Assembly: GCF_030718205.1 (NCBI RefSeq)
Contig: NZ_JAUZQF010000001.1
Coordinates: forward strand, 124,001 to 188,000
Origin: Nonomuraea turcica
GTDB lineage: Bacteria > Actinomycetota > Actinomycetes > Streptosporangiales > Streptosporangiaceae
Direction: 5' to 3'
DNA: 64,000 bases
Within the stretch, counting starts at the first letter, position 1. The number at the start of each line of letters is the position of its first letter. Positions 1-9,636 of the stretch are shown one piece after another. The notes below the pieces were generated by a model. The model did no database searches, was not told the origin of the DNA, and saw only the letters and a list, made by a program, of their open reading frames with translations. The position numbers and the translations under genes were made by a program.

Positions 1-133
1 TCCTTGGCTGAATGATGACCTTCAAGTTGCCTGTCTTTTGTGACGGTTTCCGTCGCATAAGGCGTGAGCTAGGTGGACTTGAGATAACCTTTGCGACCAT
101 GAAGTGTTGTTTCCGGCTCCTCAAGGCACAGCT

Positions 134-1396
134 GTGACAGAAATAGACTTGGCTGTCATCGGCCTGGGCTACGTCGGCATGCCACTCGCCAAGGAGGCGG
201 TGGGCGCCGGCCTGCGAGTCGTCGGCGTGGACGTCGACCCCGCCAAGGTGGACGCGCTCAACGCCGGCCGGTCCTACATCGATGACCTGACCGATGCCGA
301 CCTCGAGCACATGCTGGCCCACGGGTTCAGCGCCACGCTCGACGAGACCGTGCTGGCCCGGAGCAACACGATCGTCATCTGCGTGCCCACTCCGCTGGAC
401 GAGGACCACCGGCCGGACCTGTCCGCCGTGGAGGGTGCGACCAAGGCCGTCGCCCGCAACCTGAGCAAGGGCACGCTCGTCGTGCTCGAGTCCACCACCT
501 GGCCGGGCACCACCGACGAGGTGGCCAGGCCCTTGCTGGAGAGCTCGGGGCTGGTCGCCGGCCAGGACTTCCACCTGGCCTTCTCGCCCGAGCGCATCGA
601 CCCGGGCAACGCCAAGTTCGGCCTGCGCAACACCCCCAAGGTCGTGGGCGGCTACACCGCGACCTGCCGGGACCGCGCGACCGACTTCTACGCGCAGTTC
701 ATCGAGCAGGTGGTGCCGGTCAGCGGCACCCGCGAGGCCGAGATGGCCAAGCTGCTGGAAAACACCTACCGGCACGTCAACATCGCGCTCGTCAACGAGA
801 TGGCGATCTTCTGTGACGAGCTGGGGATCGACCTGTGGGAAGCCATCGAGGCGGCGGCCACCAAGCCGTTCGGCTTCCAAAAGTTCCTGCCGGGGCCGGG
901 CGTCGGCGGGCACTGCATCCCCGTCGACCCGTCGTACCTGTCGTACACCGTGCGCAAGCTGGGCTACCCCTTCCGGTTCGTGGAGCTGGCGCAGGAGATC
1001 AACGAGCGGATGCCGTCCTACGTGGTGGCCCGTGTCCAGCGTCTGCTGAACAGGCATAAGAAGCCCGTGAACGGCGCCAGAGTCGTTATGCTCGGCGTCA
1101 CGTACAAGCCGGATATCGCCGACGAACGGGAAACCCCGGCCCTGCCGGTGGCGCGTGCGCTGCTGGAACTGGGCGCCGAGCTCTCGTTCGCGGACCCGTA
1201 CGTCAAGGAGTGGTCGGTAGACGGCACCCCGGTGCCGCGTGAGGAGGACCTGGCCGAAGCCGTGGTCAACGCCGACGTGACGCTGCTCATGCAGCAGCAC
1301 GCCGCGTTCGACCTCGCCATGGTCGAGGCGAAGGCCAGACTCGTGCTGGACACCCGCGGCGTGCTCGCCGAGGGCGAACGCGTCGAGCGGCTGTAG
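134..1396 (+). CDS. Nucleotide-sugar (UDP-sugar) dehydrogenase, WecC/Ugd type
   Basis: Cytoplasmic NAD-dependent enzyme of about 420 residues that oxidises C6 of a UDP-sugar to a uronate; this family supplies UDP-glucuronate or UDP-ManNAcA-type precursors for surface glycans. The N-terminus carries a Rossmann dinucleotide motif (VIGLGYVGMPLA). The central segment has the SPERIDPGN motif, and GVGGHCIPVDP holds the catalytic Cys. The GTG at 134 is preferred because an AAGG lies 8 nt upstream; a GTG at 104 in the same frame would add ten residues. It is followed 19 bp later by a glycosyltransferase, which suggests one operon with the next two genes. The substrate is not determined. Confidence 0.9.
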   Translation: MTEIDLAVIGLGYVGMPLAKEAVGAGLRVVGVDVDPAKVDALNAGRSYIDDLTDADLEHMLAHGFSATLDETVLARSNTIVICVPTPLDEDHRPDLSAVEGATKAVARNLSKGTLVVLESTTWPGTTDEVARPLLESSGLVAGQDFHLAFSPERIDPGNAKFGLRNTPKVVGGYTATCRDRATDFYAQFIEQVVPVSGTREAEMAKLLENTYRHVNIALVNEMAIFCDELGIDLWEAIEAAATKPFGFQKFLPGPGVGGHCIPVDPSYLSYTVRKLGYPFRFVELAQEINERMPSYVVARVQRLLNRHKKPVNGARVVMLGVTYKPDIADERETPALPVARALLELGAELSFADPYVKEWSVDGTPVPREEDLAEAVVNADVTLLMQQHAAFDLAMVEAKARLVLDTRGVLAEGERVERL

Positions 1397-1415
1397 CGAC
1401 GGAGGGCTGCGCGCA

Positions 1416-2504
1416 GTGCACGTGCTCGTCATGACGGTGGTGCATAACCCCGAGGATGCTCGGATCCTGCATCGGCAGATCCGTGCCCTCGTGGATGCCG
1501 GTCATGAGGTCACGTATGCCGCCGCCTTCACCGCCTTCGGCGTCGTCCCGCGTCCCTGGGTCACCGGGGTGGACCTGCCGAGGGCGGCCCAGCGCAATCG
1601 GATCTCGGCGACGTGGGCCGCGCGGCGGGTGTTCAAGCGCATGCGCGACAAGGTCGACCTCGTCCTCGTCCACGACCCCGAGCTGCTGTTCGCCGTGTGG
1701 GGCATGCGCGGCAGACCGCCCGTGGTGTGGGACGTGCACGAGGACACGCCGGCCACGCTGTCGCTCAAGCCCTGGCTGCCCTCGCTGCTGCGGCCGCCGG
1801 TGCGGTTCCTGGCCCGCCTGCTGGAGGGCACGGCCGAGCGTCACCTGCACCTGATGCTGGCCGAGACGGCGTACGCGGGCCGCTTCAAGCACGCCCATCC
1901 GATCGTCCCCAACGAGACGTGGGTGCCCGACTCCGTGACGCCGCCCGGCGACGACCGGGTGGTCTACCTCGGCTGGTTGTCCAGGGCCAGGGGCGTGATC
2001 GAGGCGGTCGAGGTGGCCAAGCTGCTGCAGCCGTACCGGGTGGCCGTGGAGCTGATCGGTTACGCCGACCCGCAGAGCCGCCCCGTGCTCAACCAGGCCG
2101 TCACCGAAGGCGTGCTGGAGTGGCGCGACTTCATGCCCAACGACGAGGCGCTCAAACGGCTCGACGGGGCGCTGGCCGGGCTGTCGCTGCTGCACGACGA
2201 GCCGAACTACCGGCACTCGATGCCCACCAAGATCGTGGAGTATATGGCGCACGGCATCCCCGTCATCACCACTCCCTCGCCGCGTGCCGTGGAGCTCGTC
2301 GAGCGTTACGACAGCGGTGTCGTGGTGCCCTGGCAGGACCCCAAGGCCGTCGCCCAGGCCGTGCTGACGTTACGGGACGACGTACGCGAGCGGCGGGCGC
2401 AGGGCGCGCGCGGCTACGCGGCGGCTCGCGCCAACCATCACTGGCCCAACTCGGCGAAGCGCTTCGTGGCCCAGCTGGAGTCCTGGGCCGGGGTCAAGCG
2501 ATAA
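1416..2504 (+). CDS. Glycosyltransferase, GT4-like (GT-B fold)
   Basis: A 362-residue cytosolic glycosyltransferase of the retaining GT-B type. The N-terminal domain starts HVLVMTVVHNPEDARI. The C-terminal nucleotide-sugar domain contains VVYLGWLSRARGVIEAVEVAKLL and the late PTKIVEYMAHGIPVITT block, whose Glu sits where GT4 enzymes bind the donor. GTG start at 1416. It lies between a UDP-sugar dehydrogenase and a membrane-anchored extracytoplasmic protein, separated from the latter by only 4 bp, so it probably uses the uronate donor made by its neighbour in a cell-surface or exopolysaccharide pathway. Acceptor and exact linkage cannot be read from the sequence. Confidence 0.85.
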   Translation: MHVLVMTVVHNPEDARILHRQIRALVDAGHEVTYAAAFTAFGVVPRPWVTGVDLPRAAQRNRISATWAARRVFKRMRDKVDLVLVHDPELLFAVWGMRGRPPVVWDVHEDTPATLSLKPWLPSLLRPPVRFLARLLEGTAERHLHLMLAETAYAGRFKHAHPIVPNETWVPDSVTPPGDDRVVYLGWLSRARGVIEAVEVAKLLQPYRVAVELIGYADPQSRPVLNQAVTEGVLEWRDFMPNDEALKRLDGALAGLSLLHDEPNYRHSMPTKIVEYMAHGIPVITTPSPRAVELVERYDSGVVVPWQDPKAVAQAVLTLRDDVRERRAQGARGYAAARANHHWPNSAKRFVAQLESWAGVKR

Positions 2505-2508
2505 CGGG

Positions 2509-4314
2509 TTGCCGCACGTGCGCTGGCTCTTCTTCGTCGTGGGTGCAGTCGTCCTGGCCGTGGTCGCCGCTGTGGTCATCGTCCTTCCCCAGTCTTCGGA
2601 CGAGCCGGCCCCCAAGGTGAGCAGCCCGGCTGCGTCCCAGCCGCCGTCGGACCAGCCGACCCCGCAGGTGAGCGAGTTCACTGACGACTGTGGAACGTTC
2701 GAGACCAAGGAGAGGGCCCCGTACGCCGTCACCGGCTACTGGATCATGCCCAAGTCGAACCCCTGCACCTGGCGCACCCAGCTGAAAGAGATCCACGACG
2801 TCGGCGGCGACACGATCATCAGGATCGGCTACGGCCTGCAGTTCCGCCCCGTGTCCGACGACGGCGAGATCCTGACCAGGGACGGCGAGCTCGACTCGCT
2901 CTACAAACCCTGCGAAGAGGACGGCCTGACCTGCCGCGACGCCGCGGAGCGGGACCTGAGGAAGGCCCACCCGGACAGCAGGATCGGCCGCACGTACGTC
3001 TACCGCACCGACGAGTCGTTCAGCGAGAACGTCTTCCGCTGCCCGGAGATGGAGCACAGCATCCAGGCGGGCAACCGCACCTACTTCCGGATCATCACCC
3101 AGCCGGACGGCTCCGACGACGCCACGTGCGACTTCTCCAGCAAGGGCCGCTCCTACGACCTCATCCTGGTGGCCGGCTCGTCCAAGGACAGCCTGACCCA
3201 GCTGCTCGACCTGGGTGACCAGTTCGGCATCCGGATCTTCCCGGCGCTGCCGCTGGCCCCGCGCGACCCCAACACGCCGATCAGGGCGTACAAGCACCAC
3301 CTGGGCGCGCTGACCACGCTGACGCGCCGCATCCTGCAGGACTACGGCGACCGTTTTGCCGACCGTGATTCGCTGGGCGGCGTCTACCAGCCGTTCGAGG
3401 TCCAGATGTCGGCCACCCTGGCCTCCAATCCGACGCTCGAGGTGTACGCCGACCAGCACACGATCGTGGAGCAGGAGCTGCCCGGCAAACCCATCCTGAT
3501 CAGCCCCTACATGGACGCGCGCCGGCGGGTGGGCTTCGGCCAGACGCCCAAGCAGGTGGCCGAGGCGTTCAAGGAGCTGGCCAAGACCGGGGTCGGCATC
3601 ATCGCCCCGCAGGACAGCCGGGGCACGGGCAAGGTGGGCCTGTTCTGGCCCGACGAGCGAGACACCGAGGTGGACGAGCGGCTGCGGCCGGTGGTCGGGG
3701 AGTCCACGTACGGGACCGCGTACCACGGGTCCACGCGCGACTACTACCGGGAGATGGCGCTGGCCCGTGAGGAGATGATCCAGGCCGGCTACCAGGTGCA
3801 GCTGTGGGCGAACGTGGAGGCGTTCGAGCCGTCGGGCGAGCAGCCCTGCACGCCTCAGGGCACGCGCGGCAAGACCGACAAGAAACGCCTGGACCAGGCG
3901 GTCACCATGGCCGGACGCTACGTGCAGAAGGTCGTCTCCTACATGTGGAGCGACTTCATGACCTGCGGGCAGCCCTCGCTCGAAGAGGAGATCACCTCGG
4001 ACTGGCAACGCCCGATCGCGGTGGACGCGATCAGGCGCGCGCGCGACATCCAGGACGGCGTGGAGGTCCGCGGCTACAACTTCAAGGACGGCACGATCAC
4101 CATCCAGTGGTCGGGCGGGACCAAGGACCTGGTGGTGTCCGCCGTGGGCTGGCTGGATGAGAACCCGCTCGAGGAGTTGCCCGAAGGCATGTCCACCGCC
4201 TGGGTGCCGTTCGACTGGGCCCAGGTGCCCGCCGGGGAGTGGGTCAGGATCACGGTCAAGGCCCCCTCGGGCCAGGCCGCGACCGAACCCTTACACGTGC
4301 GCATCGCGACCTGA
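2509..4314 (+). CDS. Membrane-anchored extracytoplasmic protein, DUF4434-like TIM barrel
   Basis: 601 residues from a TTG at 2509 (GTG at 2518 also possible). Residues 5-27 form one hydrophobic segment followed by a Pro/Ser-rich linker (about 30-55), so the body is outside the cell on a single anchor. The body contains GYWIMPKSNPCTW, GGDTIIRIGYGLQF and later FEVQMSATLAS, ISPYMDARR and IAPQDSRGTGKVG. This resembles the DUF4434 family of putative glycoside-hydrolase-like barrels. A Cys-bearing C-terminal section ends in a beta-rich domain. Tight coupling to the glycosyltransferase suggests a role in trimming or handling the same surface glycan. Family assignment is moderate and the activity is unknown. 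Confidence 0.6.
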   Translation: MPHVRWLFFVVGAVVLAVVAAVVIVLPQSSDEPAPKVSSPAASQPPSDQPTPQVSEFTDDCGTFETKERAPYAVTGYWIMPKSNPCTWRTQLKEIHDVGGDTIIRIGYGLQFRPVSDDGEILTRDGELDSLYKPCEEDGLTCRDAAERDLRKAHPDSRIGRTYVYRTDESFSENVFRCPEMEHSIQAGNRTYFRIITQPDGSDDATCDFSSKGRSYDLILVAGSSKDSLTQLLDLGDQFGIRIFPALPLAPRDPNTPIRAYKHHLGALTTLTRRILQDYGDRFADRDSLGGVYQPFEVQMSATLASNPTLEVYADQHTIVEQELPGKPILISPYMDARRRVGFGQTPKQVAEAFKELAKTGVGIIAPQDSRGTGKVGLFWPDERDTEVDERLRPVVGESTYGTAYHGSTRDYYREMALAREEMIQAGYQVQLWANVEAFEPSGEQPCTPQGTRGKTDKKRLDQAVTMAGRYVQKVVSYMWSDFMTCGQPSLEEEITSDWQRPIAVDAIRRARDIQDGVEVRGYNFKDGTITIQWSGGTKDLVVSAVGWLDENPLEELPEGMSTAWVPFDWAQVPAGEWVRITVKAPSGQAATEPLHVRIAT

Positions 4315-4358
4315 CGGACGTTTCGCGGCTCACACCTAACTACGTGTACCGTGCGGTC

Positions 4359-5024
4359 ATGGTCCCGAGCGTCCCGGTCAGCGTCGACCTGGTCGTCCTC
4401 ACCGTGCGTAACCACGCGCTGAGCGCCCTGGTGTGGCGCCGCGACAACCCGCCGTTCCTGCGGCGCTGGTCACTGTCGGGCGGCTTCATCCAGCTGGATG
4501 AGGACCTGCCGGACGCCGCCCGCCGCATCCTCGCGGAGCGGGCGGGCCTCCCCGGCGCGCCGGTGCACCTGGAGCAGCTCCAGACCTACGGCTACCCGGA
4601 CCGCGACCCCCGCCAGCGGGTCCTGAGCGTCGCCTACCTCGGCCTGGCCCCCGACCTGCCGGCCTCGGAGAAGGCGCACATGAGCTGGCAGCCGGTGGAT
4701 GCCCTCACGGTCATGGCCTTCGACCACCGCCGGATCATGCTCGATGGAGTGGAGCGGGCCCGGGCGAAGCTGGAGTACACCTCGCTGGGGGCCGCGTTCT
4801 GCCCGCCCGAGTTCACGGTGGCGGACCTGCGCCGCGTGTACGAGATCGTCTGGGGTCGGCCCCTGGATCCCAGAAACTTCCACAGGAAGGTCACCAAGGC
4901 GGAGGGCTTCCTGGTGGAGACCGGGGCCAGCACGACACGTGACGGCGGCCGCCCCGCCAAGCTCTACCGCCGCGGCCCCGCCGAGCTCCTCCACCCTCCC
5001 ATGCTCCGCTCGCTCAAGGAATGA
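4359..5024 (+). CDS. NrtR-like Nudix-domain transcriptional regulator
   Basis: 221 residues from the ATG at 4359. The N-terminal half is a Nudix fold (VDLVVLTVRNHALSALVWRR, then WSLSGGFIQLDEDL). The Nudix box is degenerate: G-x5-E-x7-R is kept, but the following residues read ILAERAGL, so two of the catalytic acidic positions are lost. Such degeneration is common in NrtR regulators, which sense ADP-ribose-type ligands and control NAD or sugar metabolism. The C-terminal third (FTVADLRRVYEIVWGRPLDPRNFHRKV) is the winged-helix DNA-binding domain of this family. It begins 44 bp after the preceding gene. The regulated target is not evident nearby. Confidence 0.8.
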   Translation: MVPSVPVSVDLVVLTVRNHALSALVWRRDNPPFLRRWSLSGGFIQLDEDLPDAARRILAERAGLPGAPVHLEQLQTYGYPDRDPRQRVLSVAYLGLAPDLPASEKAHMSWQPVDALTVMAFDHRRIMLDGVERARAKLEYTSLGAAFCPPEFTVADLRRVYEIVWGRPLDPRNFHRKVTKAEGFLVETGASTTRDGGRPAKLYRRGPAELLHPPMLRSLKE

Positions 5025-5027
5025 TCC

Positions 5028-5657
5028 CTAGCGCGGTGCGGGCACCACGGACAGCTCGCAGGCATAGGCGTCCGCGGGGGCCGCGAGCGCCCAGACGATC
5101 ATCTCGGCGAGCGTCTCCGGCCGGATGCAGCGCTCGGGATCGTACGGCCGGCCGAAGGTCGTTCTGACCTCCCGAAGCAGCTCGGTGGCCGTCGCGGCCG
5201 GATAGACCGTGGTGACGCGTACGCCATGGGGCTCCTCCTCCTCGCGCAGCGAGTCCGCCAGCTCCCGCAGCGCGGCCTTGCTCCCGACGAACGCCGACCA
5301 ACGGGCGACCCCGGTCATCCCGGGCGAGGCGTTGACGAAGACCACATGGCCTCGGGACCGCCGCAGCGCCGGCAGCGTCAGGCGTACCAGCGTCCGCTCC
5401 CACGTCTCCGGGCCGGCGTCGGCGACGGCCGCGATGGGAGAGATGCCCGCGCAGTGGACCAGCGCCTGTACGTCGCGCAGCTCGCCCACGGCGGCGGCGA
5501 GCGTGCCCGGCGCGGCGAGATCGGCCTCGATCGCCGGCACATCCAACCGCCCGACGTCGCGGCCGATGGCGGTCACCTGATGACCTGCCTTCACCAGGGC
5601 GCGGACCAGCGCCGTCCCGATCCCGCCCGTGGCACCGGTCACCAGCACCTGTCCCAT
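5028..5657 (-). CDS. Short-chain dehydrogenase/reductase family protein with Tyr-to-Phe active site
   Basis: 209 residues from the ATG at 5657 (MGQVLVTGATGGIG). The glycine-rich NAD(P)-binding motif is intact, and VHCAGISP stands for the NNAG block. In the catalytic stretch WSAFVGSKAAL the Lys is present, but the Tyr of YxxxK is replaced by Phe; the codon reads TTC. The Ser (VNASPG) is kept. Classical SDR reduction needs that Tyr, so the protein may bind nucleotide without catalysis or use other chemistry. It is convergent with the Nudix regulator with a 3-bp gap. The substrate is unknown. Confidence 0.8.
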   Translation of the reverse strand: MGQVLVTGATGGIGTALVRALVKAGHQVTAIGRDVGRLDVPAIEADLAAPGTLAAAVGELRDVQALVHCAGISPIAAVADAGPETWERTLVRLTLPALRRSRGHVVFVNASPGMTGVARWSAFVGSKAALRELADSLREEEEPHGVRVTTVYPAATATELLREVRTTFGRPYDPERCIRPETLAEMIVWALAAPADAYACELSVVPAPR

Positions 5658-5797
5658 GCCGAAGCTCCCATCCCGGAATCCCAGTAAGATCATCGCACGG
5701 CGACCAGTGCCAAGGTGGATCGCTGATTCGGTTTCGCGATAGCCATCCACCCGCACGTGCGCAGTCAGTACAGCCAAGGCTCGCTCATCGATGGAGT

Positions 5798-6952
5798 TCA
5801 GCCGTGTGTGTGTCCCCAGAGGGCCGAGAGGGGAAGCAACTGAATGCCACCGCCGAGAGACACGCTCTGCTCGCCGAGGTGCAGGACCACGCCAGAAGCA
5901 AATCGCTCGCCGAGCGAGTCGCGTAGCCAGCGCAAATGTGCGGCATCCTTGGCGGTTGGCGAAGCGGTGGCTTTGACCTCGATGCCGGCAATACGCCCGT
6001 CATAGCGCTCGAGAACGAAGTCTATCTCCCGGCCGTGGCGATCACGGAAATAGTAGATCTTGAAGGGCTCCGGTGTCGTGGAGCGGAGTTTGATGAGCTC
6101 ATTGAAGGCGAAGGTCTCGACGAGGCCGCCCAGCGCGCTATTGCCCGGGCGTCGCAGCGCTTCCGTGTCGACCTGGAGCACGAAGGCGGCCAGTCCTGAG
6201 TCCGTGAGAAAGGGCTTGGCCGACTTGGCCGCTCTGGTGGAGAGATTGGCCGACCAAGCGGGGACGGTGGCCGTGAGGAAGACGCCGTTGAGGTAGGCGA
6301 GGTAGTTTCGGACCGTGTCCCTGGTGAGCTCGGTGCTCCGCGCGAGATCGGAGATCTCGGCAGTGCTGCCGGCTCGGGTGGCGAGAAGGCTGAGGAGACG
6401 TGGTATTGACTCTCCATGCTGGATATGGGCGAACTCGCGTACGTCGCGGGATATGACGGTACGTAGATAGGAGTCGAACCACTCCCATCGCGCCCGCCTG
6501 GCCATACTGATCACCTCGGGGTAACTGCCGCCGCAGACGACGTCGAGATAGTCGGTACGGGTCCACGGTGACGGACTCGTGCGGCGCAGCGAAGCGGGAT
6601 CAGCGAAGAGGATGTCACAGAAGTCGGACGGGCCGGAGGTGCGCTCGGCCATCGAGAAGGGCCAAAGATCCAGGAAGGCGGCGCGGCCCGCGAGGGACTC
6701 CGACAGCTTGGGGACCGTCAGGAACTGCGCCGAGCCTGACAGGATGAATTGCCCACGACTGCGATCCCGGTCACTGGCCCGCTTGATGCTCAGGACCAGC
6801 GGGTCTCCGGCCCTTTGCACCTCGTCGATCAGCAACGGACGGTCGGCTTCGTCGACGAGGCTGCGAGGATCGGCGAGCGCGGCCGTCAGCTGTACCGGAT
6901 CGTCCAGAGACAGGAAAGCACCGCGGTGATGATCACGGTATTGGCTCGTCAC
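5798..6952 (-). pseudogene. AAA_14/DUF4143 ATPase, 5'-truncated (Walker A missing)
   Basis: The 384-codon frame starting at the GTG at 6952 matches the AAA_14 plus DUF4143 family from just before the Walker B region: FLSLDDPVQLTAAL, then LLIDEVQRAGDPL and the FILSGSAQFL sensor block. The DUF4143 C-terminal half ends in a PD-(D/E)xK-like segment (GREIDFVLERYDGRIAGIEVKA). Full-length members carry about 40-50 more N-terminal residues with the P-loop. Here an in-frame TGA lies at 6980-6982, and no P-loop is present before hisC starts at 7056. The gene therefore lacks its ATP-binding loop and is most simply a truncated remnant, although the remaining frame is open. Confidence 0.7.
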
Positions 6953-7055
6953 TTCGCTGCTCCCTCCGGCCGCACATGCTCATCGTCGGCGTGGACATCG
7001 AGCCGACCGCCTACACCAAGCAGGGGAAGCGGGGACCAGGAACTAAGGTAGGGCC

Positions 7056-8114
7056 ATGCCTCGTTTCCGCCGGATCCTGGACACCATGGCCCCCTACAAG
7101 CCGGGCAAGGCCGTCGCGGCTCCCGATGGGCGGTCGTACAAGCTGTCGTCCAACGAATCCCCCTACGACCCGCTGCCGTCCGTGGTGGAGGCGATCGCCG
7201 AGGGGGCCCGCCACATCAACCGCTACCCGGACCCCGGCGCGATCAAGCTGACCGAGGCCATCGCGGAGCGATACGGGGTGCCGTTCGACCACGTCGCGCT
7301 CGGCCCGGGCTCGGTCACGGTGCAGCAGCAGCTGCTGGAGGCGGTGGGCGACCCCGGGGCGGAAGTCGTCTACGCGTGGCGGTCGTTCGAGGCGTACCCG
7401 CTGCTCTGCGATCTGGCCGGCGTCACGTCCGTCAGGGTACCGCTGGCGGGCGAGGATCATGACCTGGACGCCATGGCGGAGGCGATCAACGACGACACCC
7501 GCCTGGTCTTCGTGTGCAACCCGAACAACCCGACGAGCACCGCGATCCGGCGCGCCGAGCTGGAGGCGTTCCTCGATCGGGTGCCCGAGCACGTGCTGGT
7601 GGTCCTGGACGAGGCCTACCGCGAGTACGTCCGTGACGAGGACGTCCCCGACGGCCTCACGCTCTACCGCGACCGGCCCAACGTGTGCGTCGTCCGCACG
7701 TTCTCGAAGGCCTACGGGCTGGCCGGGCTGCGGGTCGGCTACATGATCGCGCACGAGCCCGTGGCCGCGGCCGTCCGCAAGACGATCGTGCCGTTCGCGG
7801 TCAACCACCTCGCCCAGGTCGCGGCCATCGCCTCGCTGCAGGCGGAGGACGAGCTGCTGGAGCGGGTCGAGCGGGTCGTCAAGGAGCGCACCCGCGTCCG
7901 CGAGGCGCTCATCGCCCAGGGGTGGACGGTGCCGCACAGCGAGGCCAACTTCGTCTGGCTGCGGCTCGGCGAGCGTACCCTCGACTTCGCCGCCGCCTGC
8001 GCCGTCGAGGGGGTCGCCGTCCGCCCCTTCGCGGGCGAGGGCGCCCGCGTATCGATCGGCGACCCCGAGGCGAACGACACCTTTCTCAAGGCCGCCGCCG
8101 AATTCCGCACGTGA
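7056..8114 (+). CDS. Histidinol-phosphate / aromatic amino acid aminotransferase (HisC/Pat-like)
   Basis: 352-residue class I/II PLP aminotransferase. [15 protein letters not shown] near the N-terminus, the [10 protein letters not shown] segment, [11 protein letters not shown] and the Schiff-base lysine in [14 protein letters not shown] are all present. HisC converts imidazole-acetol phosphate to histidinol phosphate; close homologues (Pat) transaminate phenylpyruvate. The gene is not next to other his genes here, so the Pat-like role is equally possible. It starts at the ATG at 7056, about 100 bp from the truncated ATPase, and is convergent with the secreted protein that ends at 8122. Confidence 0.85.
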   Translation: MPRFRRILDTMAPYKPGKAVAAPDGRSYKLSSNESPYDPLPSVVEAIAEGARHINRYPDPGAIKLTEAIAERYGVPFDHVALGPGSVTVQQQLLEAVGDPGAEVVYAWRSFEAYPLLCDLAGVTSVRVPLAGEDHDLDAMAEAINDDTRLVFVCNPNNPTSTAIRRAELEAFLDRVPEHVLVVLDEAYREYVRDEDVPDGLTLYRDRPNVCVVRTFSKAYGLAGLRVGYMIAHEPVAAAVRKTIVPFAVNHLAQVAAIASLQAEDELLERVERVVKERTRVREALIAQGWTVPHSEANFVWLRLGERTLDFAAACAVEGVAVRPFAGEGARVSIGDPEANDTFLKAAAEFRT

Positions 8115-8121
8115 GTGTTCG

Positions 8122-9636
8122 CTATTCCCACTTCAGCAGGCGGGACAGCGTGATGAGGTGGGAGGAGTTGGTCGCGGTGAAGTTCGCGTACTTCGTACCG
8201 ACCAGCGCCTTCACCTGGGGATCCCACTCGGTGAGCTCCAGCCACGAGTGCAGGTAGTAGTCGACCCCGTTGGCCGCGGTCCCGGTGCCGTCGACATACA
8301 GGCTGAAGACGGGAGCCGTCGTGGAGTCGTTCCACATCTTGGCCAGCAGCGTGTTCTTCAGCGCCGTCATGTCGGCCGCCGTGAAGACCTGGGAGCTCCG
8401 GTAGAACTCCAGGAACGCCGAGAGGTCCACGTTGGCGTGGGAGAGATCCTCCTTCGTGGGCGTGTAGGTCGCGTAGTTCCAGATGTAGGCCCCGCCCGAG
8501 CTGGTCAGGTCGTTGCGGGTCCAGCGCGCCAGGCGGGTCGCCCGGTCCAGGTAGGTCGGGTTCCCGTTGACAGCGTGTAGCACCATGAGCATGTTCCCGA
8601 AGGCCAGTGCCTGGTTGTACGGCAGGTCGCTGGAGACCCTGCTGTGGCTGAATGCGTCGAAGTTCGGCGATTGCGTGTAGAGACCCTCGGTGGTCCCGAT
8701 CGGTTTCCACGTGTTGCCGATGTACGAGCTCGACTCCCACCGCGGGACGATCTCGTTCTCCAGGAAGGCCCGGTAAGTGGCTGCCTTGGCGGCGTACCCG
8801 GAAAGGGCCGGGGTCTGGGCAACGAGGCGGACGAACTCGGCGATAGGGATGCCGATCATCCCGTCGTGCACGATGTACGGCAGGACCGCGCTCAGCTTGA
8901 CGTCGTCGAAGTAGGCCGACCCGCTGACCGTGTAGGACTTGTGCTCCAGCCACACCTCCAGCGATCGTCCCGCCGGCAGCGAGCACGTGACCTCCTTGTA
9001 GGTCCACGTGCTGGTCGTGTACTCCAGCATGCACAGCGTCGTGGAGCCCTCGCGCAGCACGATGCGCCCCACGACGGAGCCGGTGCGCTTGCCCCAGCCG
9101 CGCAACACGTGCTGGGTGCCGCCCTCATAGGTGCTCGCCACGGGCTGGCGGAGCTTCTTCCACCTGGTCACGTCGGAGACGACGCGCACCGACTGGCTGC
9201 CCGTTCCGCTCGGCACGTCGGTGGTCCGATAGATGTGGCTGCCGGTGTCCTGGAACCTGGTCCAGTTGACGGGCAGCGTGGTGTCGCCGCTCGCGGCCGT
9301 CTCGAAGCTGGGGTTGCCCAGCTCGACCGGCGAATACCGGCTGGTGCTCCAGCCGAGGTAGCCGTCGCCGTCGATGTCGTCGGCGTGGGTCAGGATGGCG
9401 TCGGTGTGGGTGACCAGCTTGTCGAGCCAGCGGGTGTCCTGGGTGGCACCGTAGACGTCGAGATAGCTGCGCAGGATGTAGCTCTCGCCCCACGCCAGGT
9501 TCGCGCTGCTCTTGTTCGTGTAGAGCGAGTCGCCGATCTGGCTCTCCAAGGCTGTGTACTTGGTCAGCCACACGCTCTCGGCCGGGACGACGGTGGTGGT
9601 CAGGGCCAGGACGGCCGCAACCAGGGTGCGTAACAT
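8122..9636 (-). CDS. Secreted alpha/alpha-barrel-type protein with beta-sandwich insertion
   Basis: 504 residues with a Sec signal peptide (LVAAVLALTTTVVPA). After it comes SANLAWGESYILRSYLDVYGATQ, a helix-hairpin pattern shared with the two upstream paralogues. Residues about 105-220 (ELGNPSFETAASG onward) look like a CBM4/9-type beta-sandwich inserted into the barrel. The C-terminal half has the helical repeats DAFSHSRVSSDLPYNQALAFGNML and FYRSSQVFTAADMTAL. It is the last gene of the leftward operon and overlaps the previous stop by 1 bp. Fold and context (heparinase-like protein, ABC sugar importer) suggest an extracellular polysaccharide-active enzyme or epimerase, but no family is recognised with certainty. 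Confidence 0.6.
   Translation of the reverse strand: MLRTLVAAVLALTTTVVPAESVWLTKYTALESQIGDSLYTNKSSANLAWGESYILRSYLDVYGATQDTRWLDKLVTHTDAILTHADDIDGDGYLGWSTSRYSPVELGNPSFETAASGDTTLPVNWTRFQDTGSHIYRTTDVPSGTGSQSVRVVSDVTRWKKLRQPVASTYEGGTQHVLRGWGKRTGSVVGRIVLREGSTTLCMLEYTTSTWTYKEVTCSLPAGRSLEVWLEHKSYTVSGSAYFDDVKLSAVLPYIVHDGMIGIPIAEFVRLVAQTPALSGYAAKAATYRAFLENEIVPRWESSSYIGNTWKPIGTTEGLYTQSPNFDAFSHSRVSSDLPYNQALAFGNMLMVLHAVNGNPTYLDRATRLARWTRNDLTSSGGAYIWNYATYTPTKEDLSHANVDLSAFLEFYRSSQVFTAADMTALKNTLLAKMWNDSTTAPVFSLYVDGTGTAANGVDYYLHSWLELTEWDPQVKALVGTKYANFTATNSSHLITLSRLLKWE

Noticed and set aside
2494..4008. 504-codon minus-strand frame opposite the DUF4434-like gene
   Set aside because: Same GC-driven antisense artefact; the plus strand has a coherent secreted protein.
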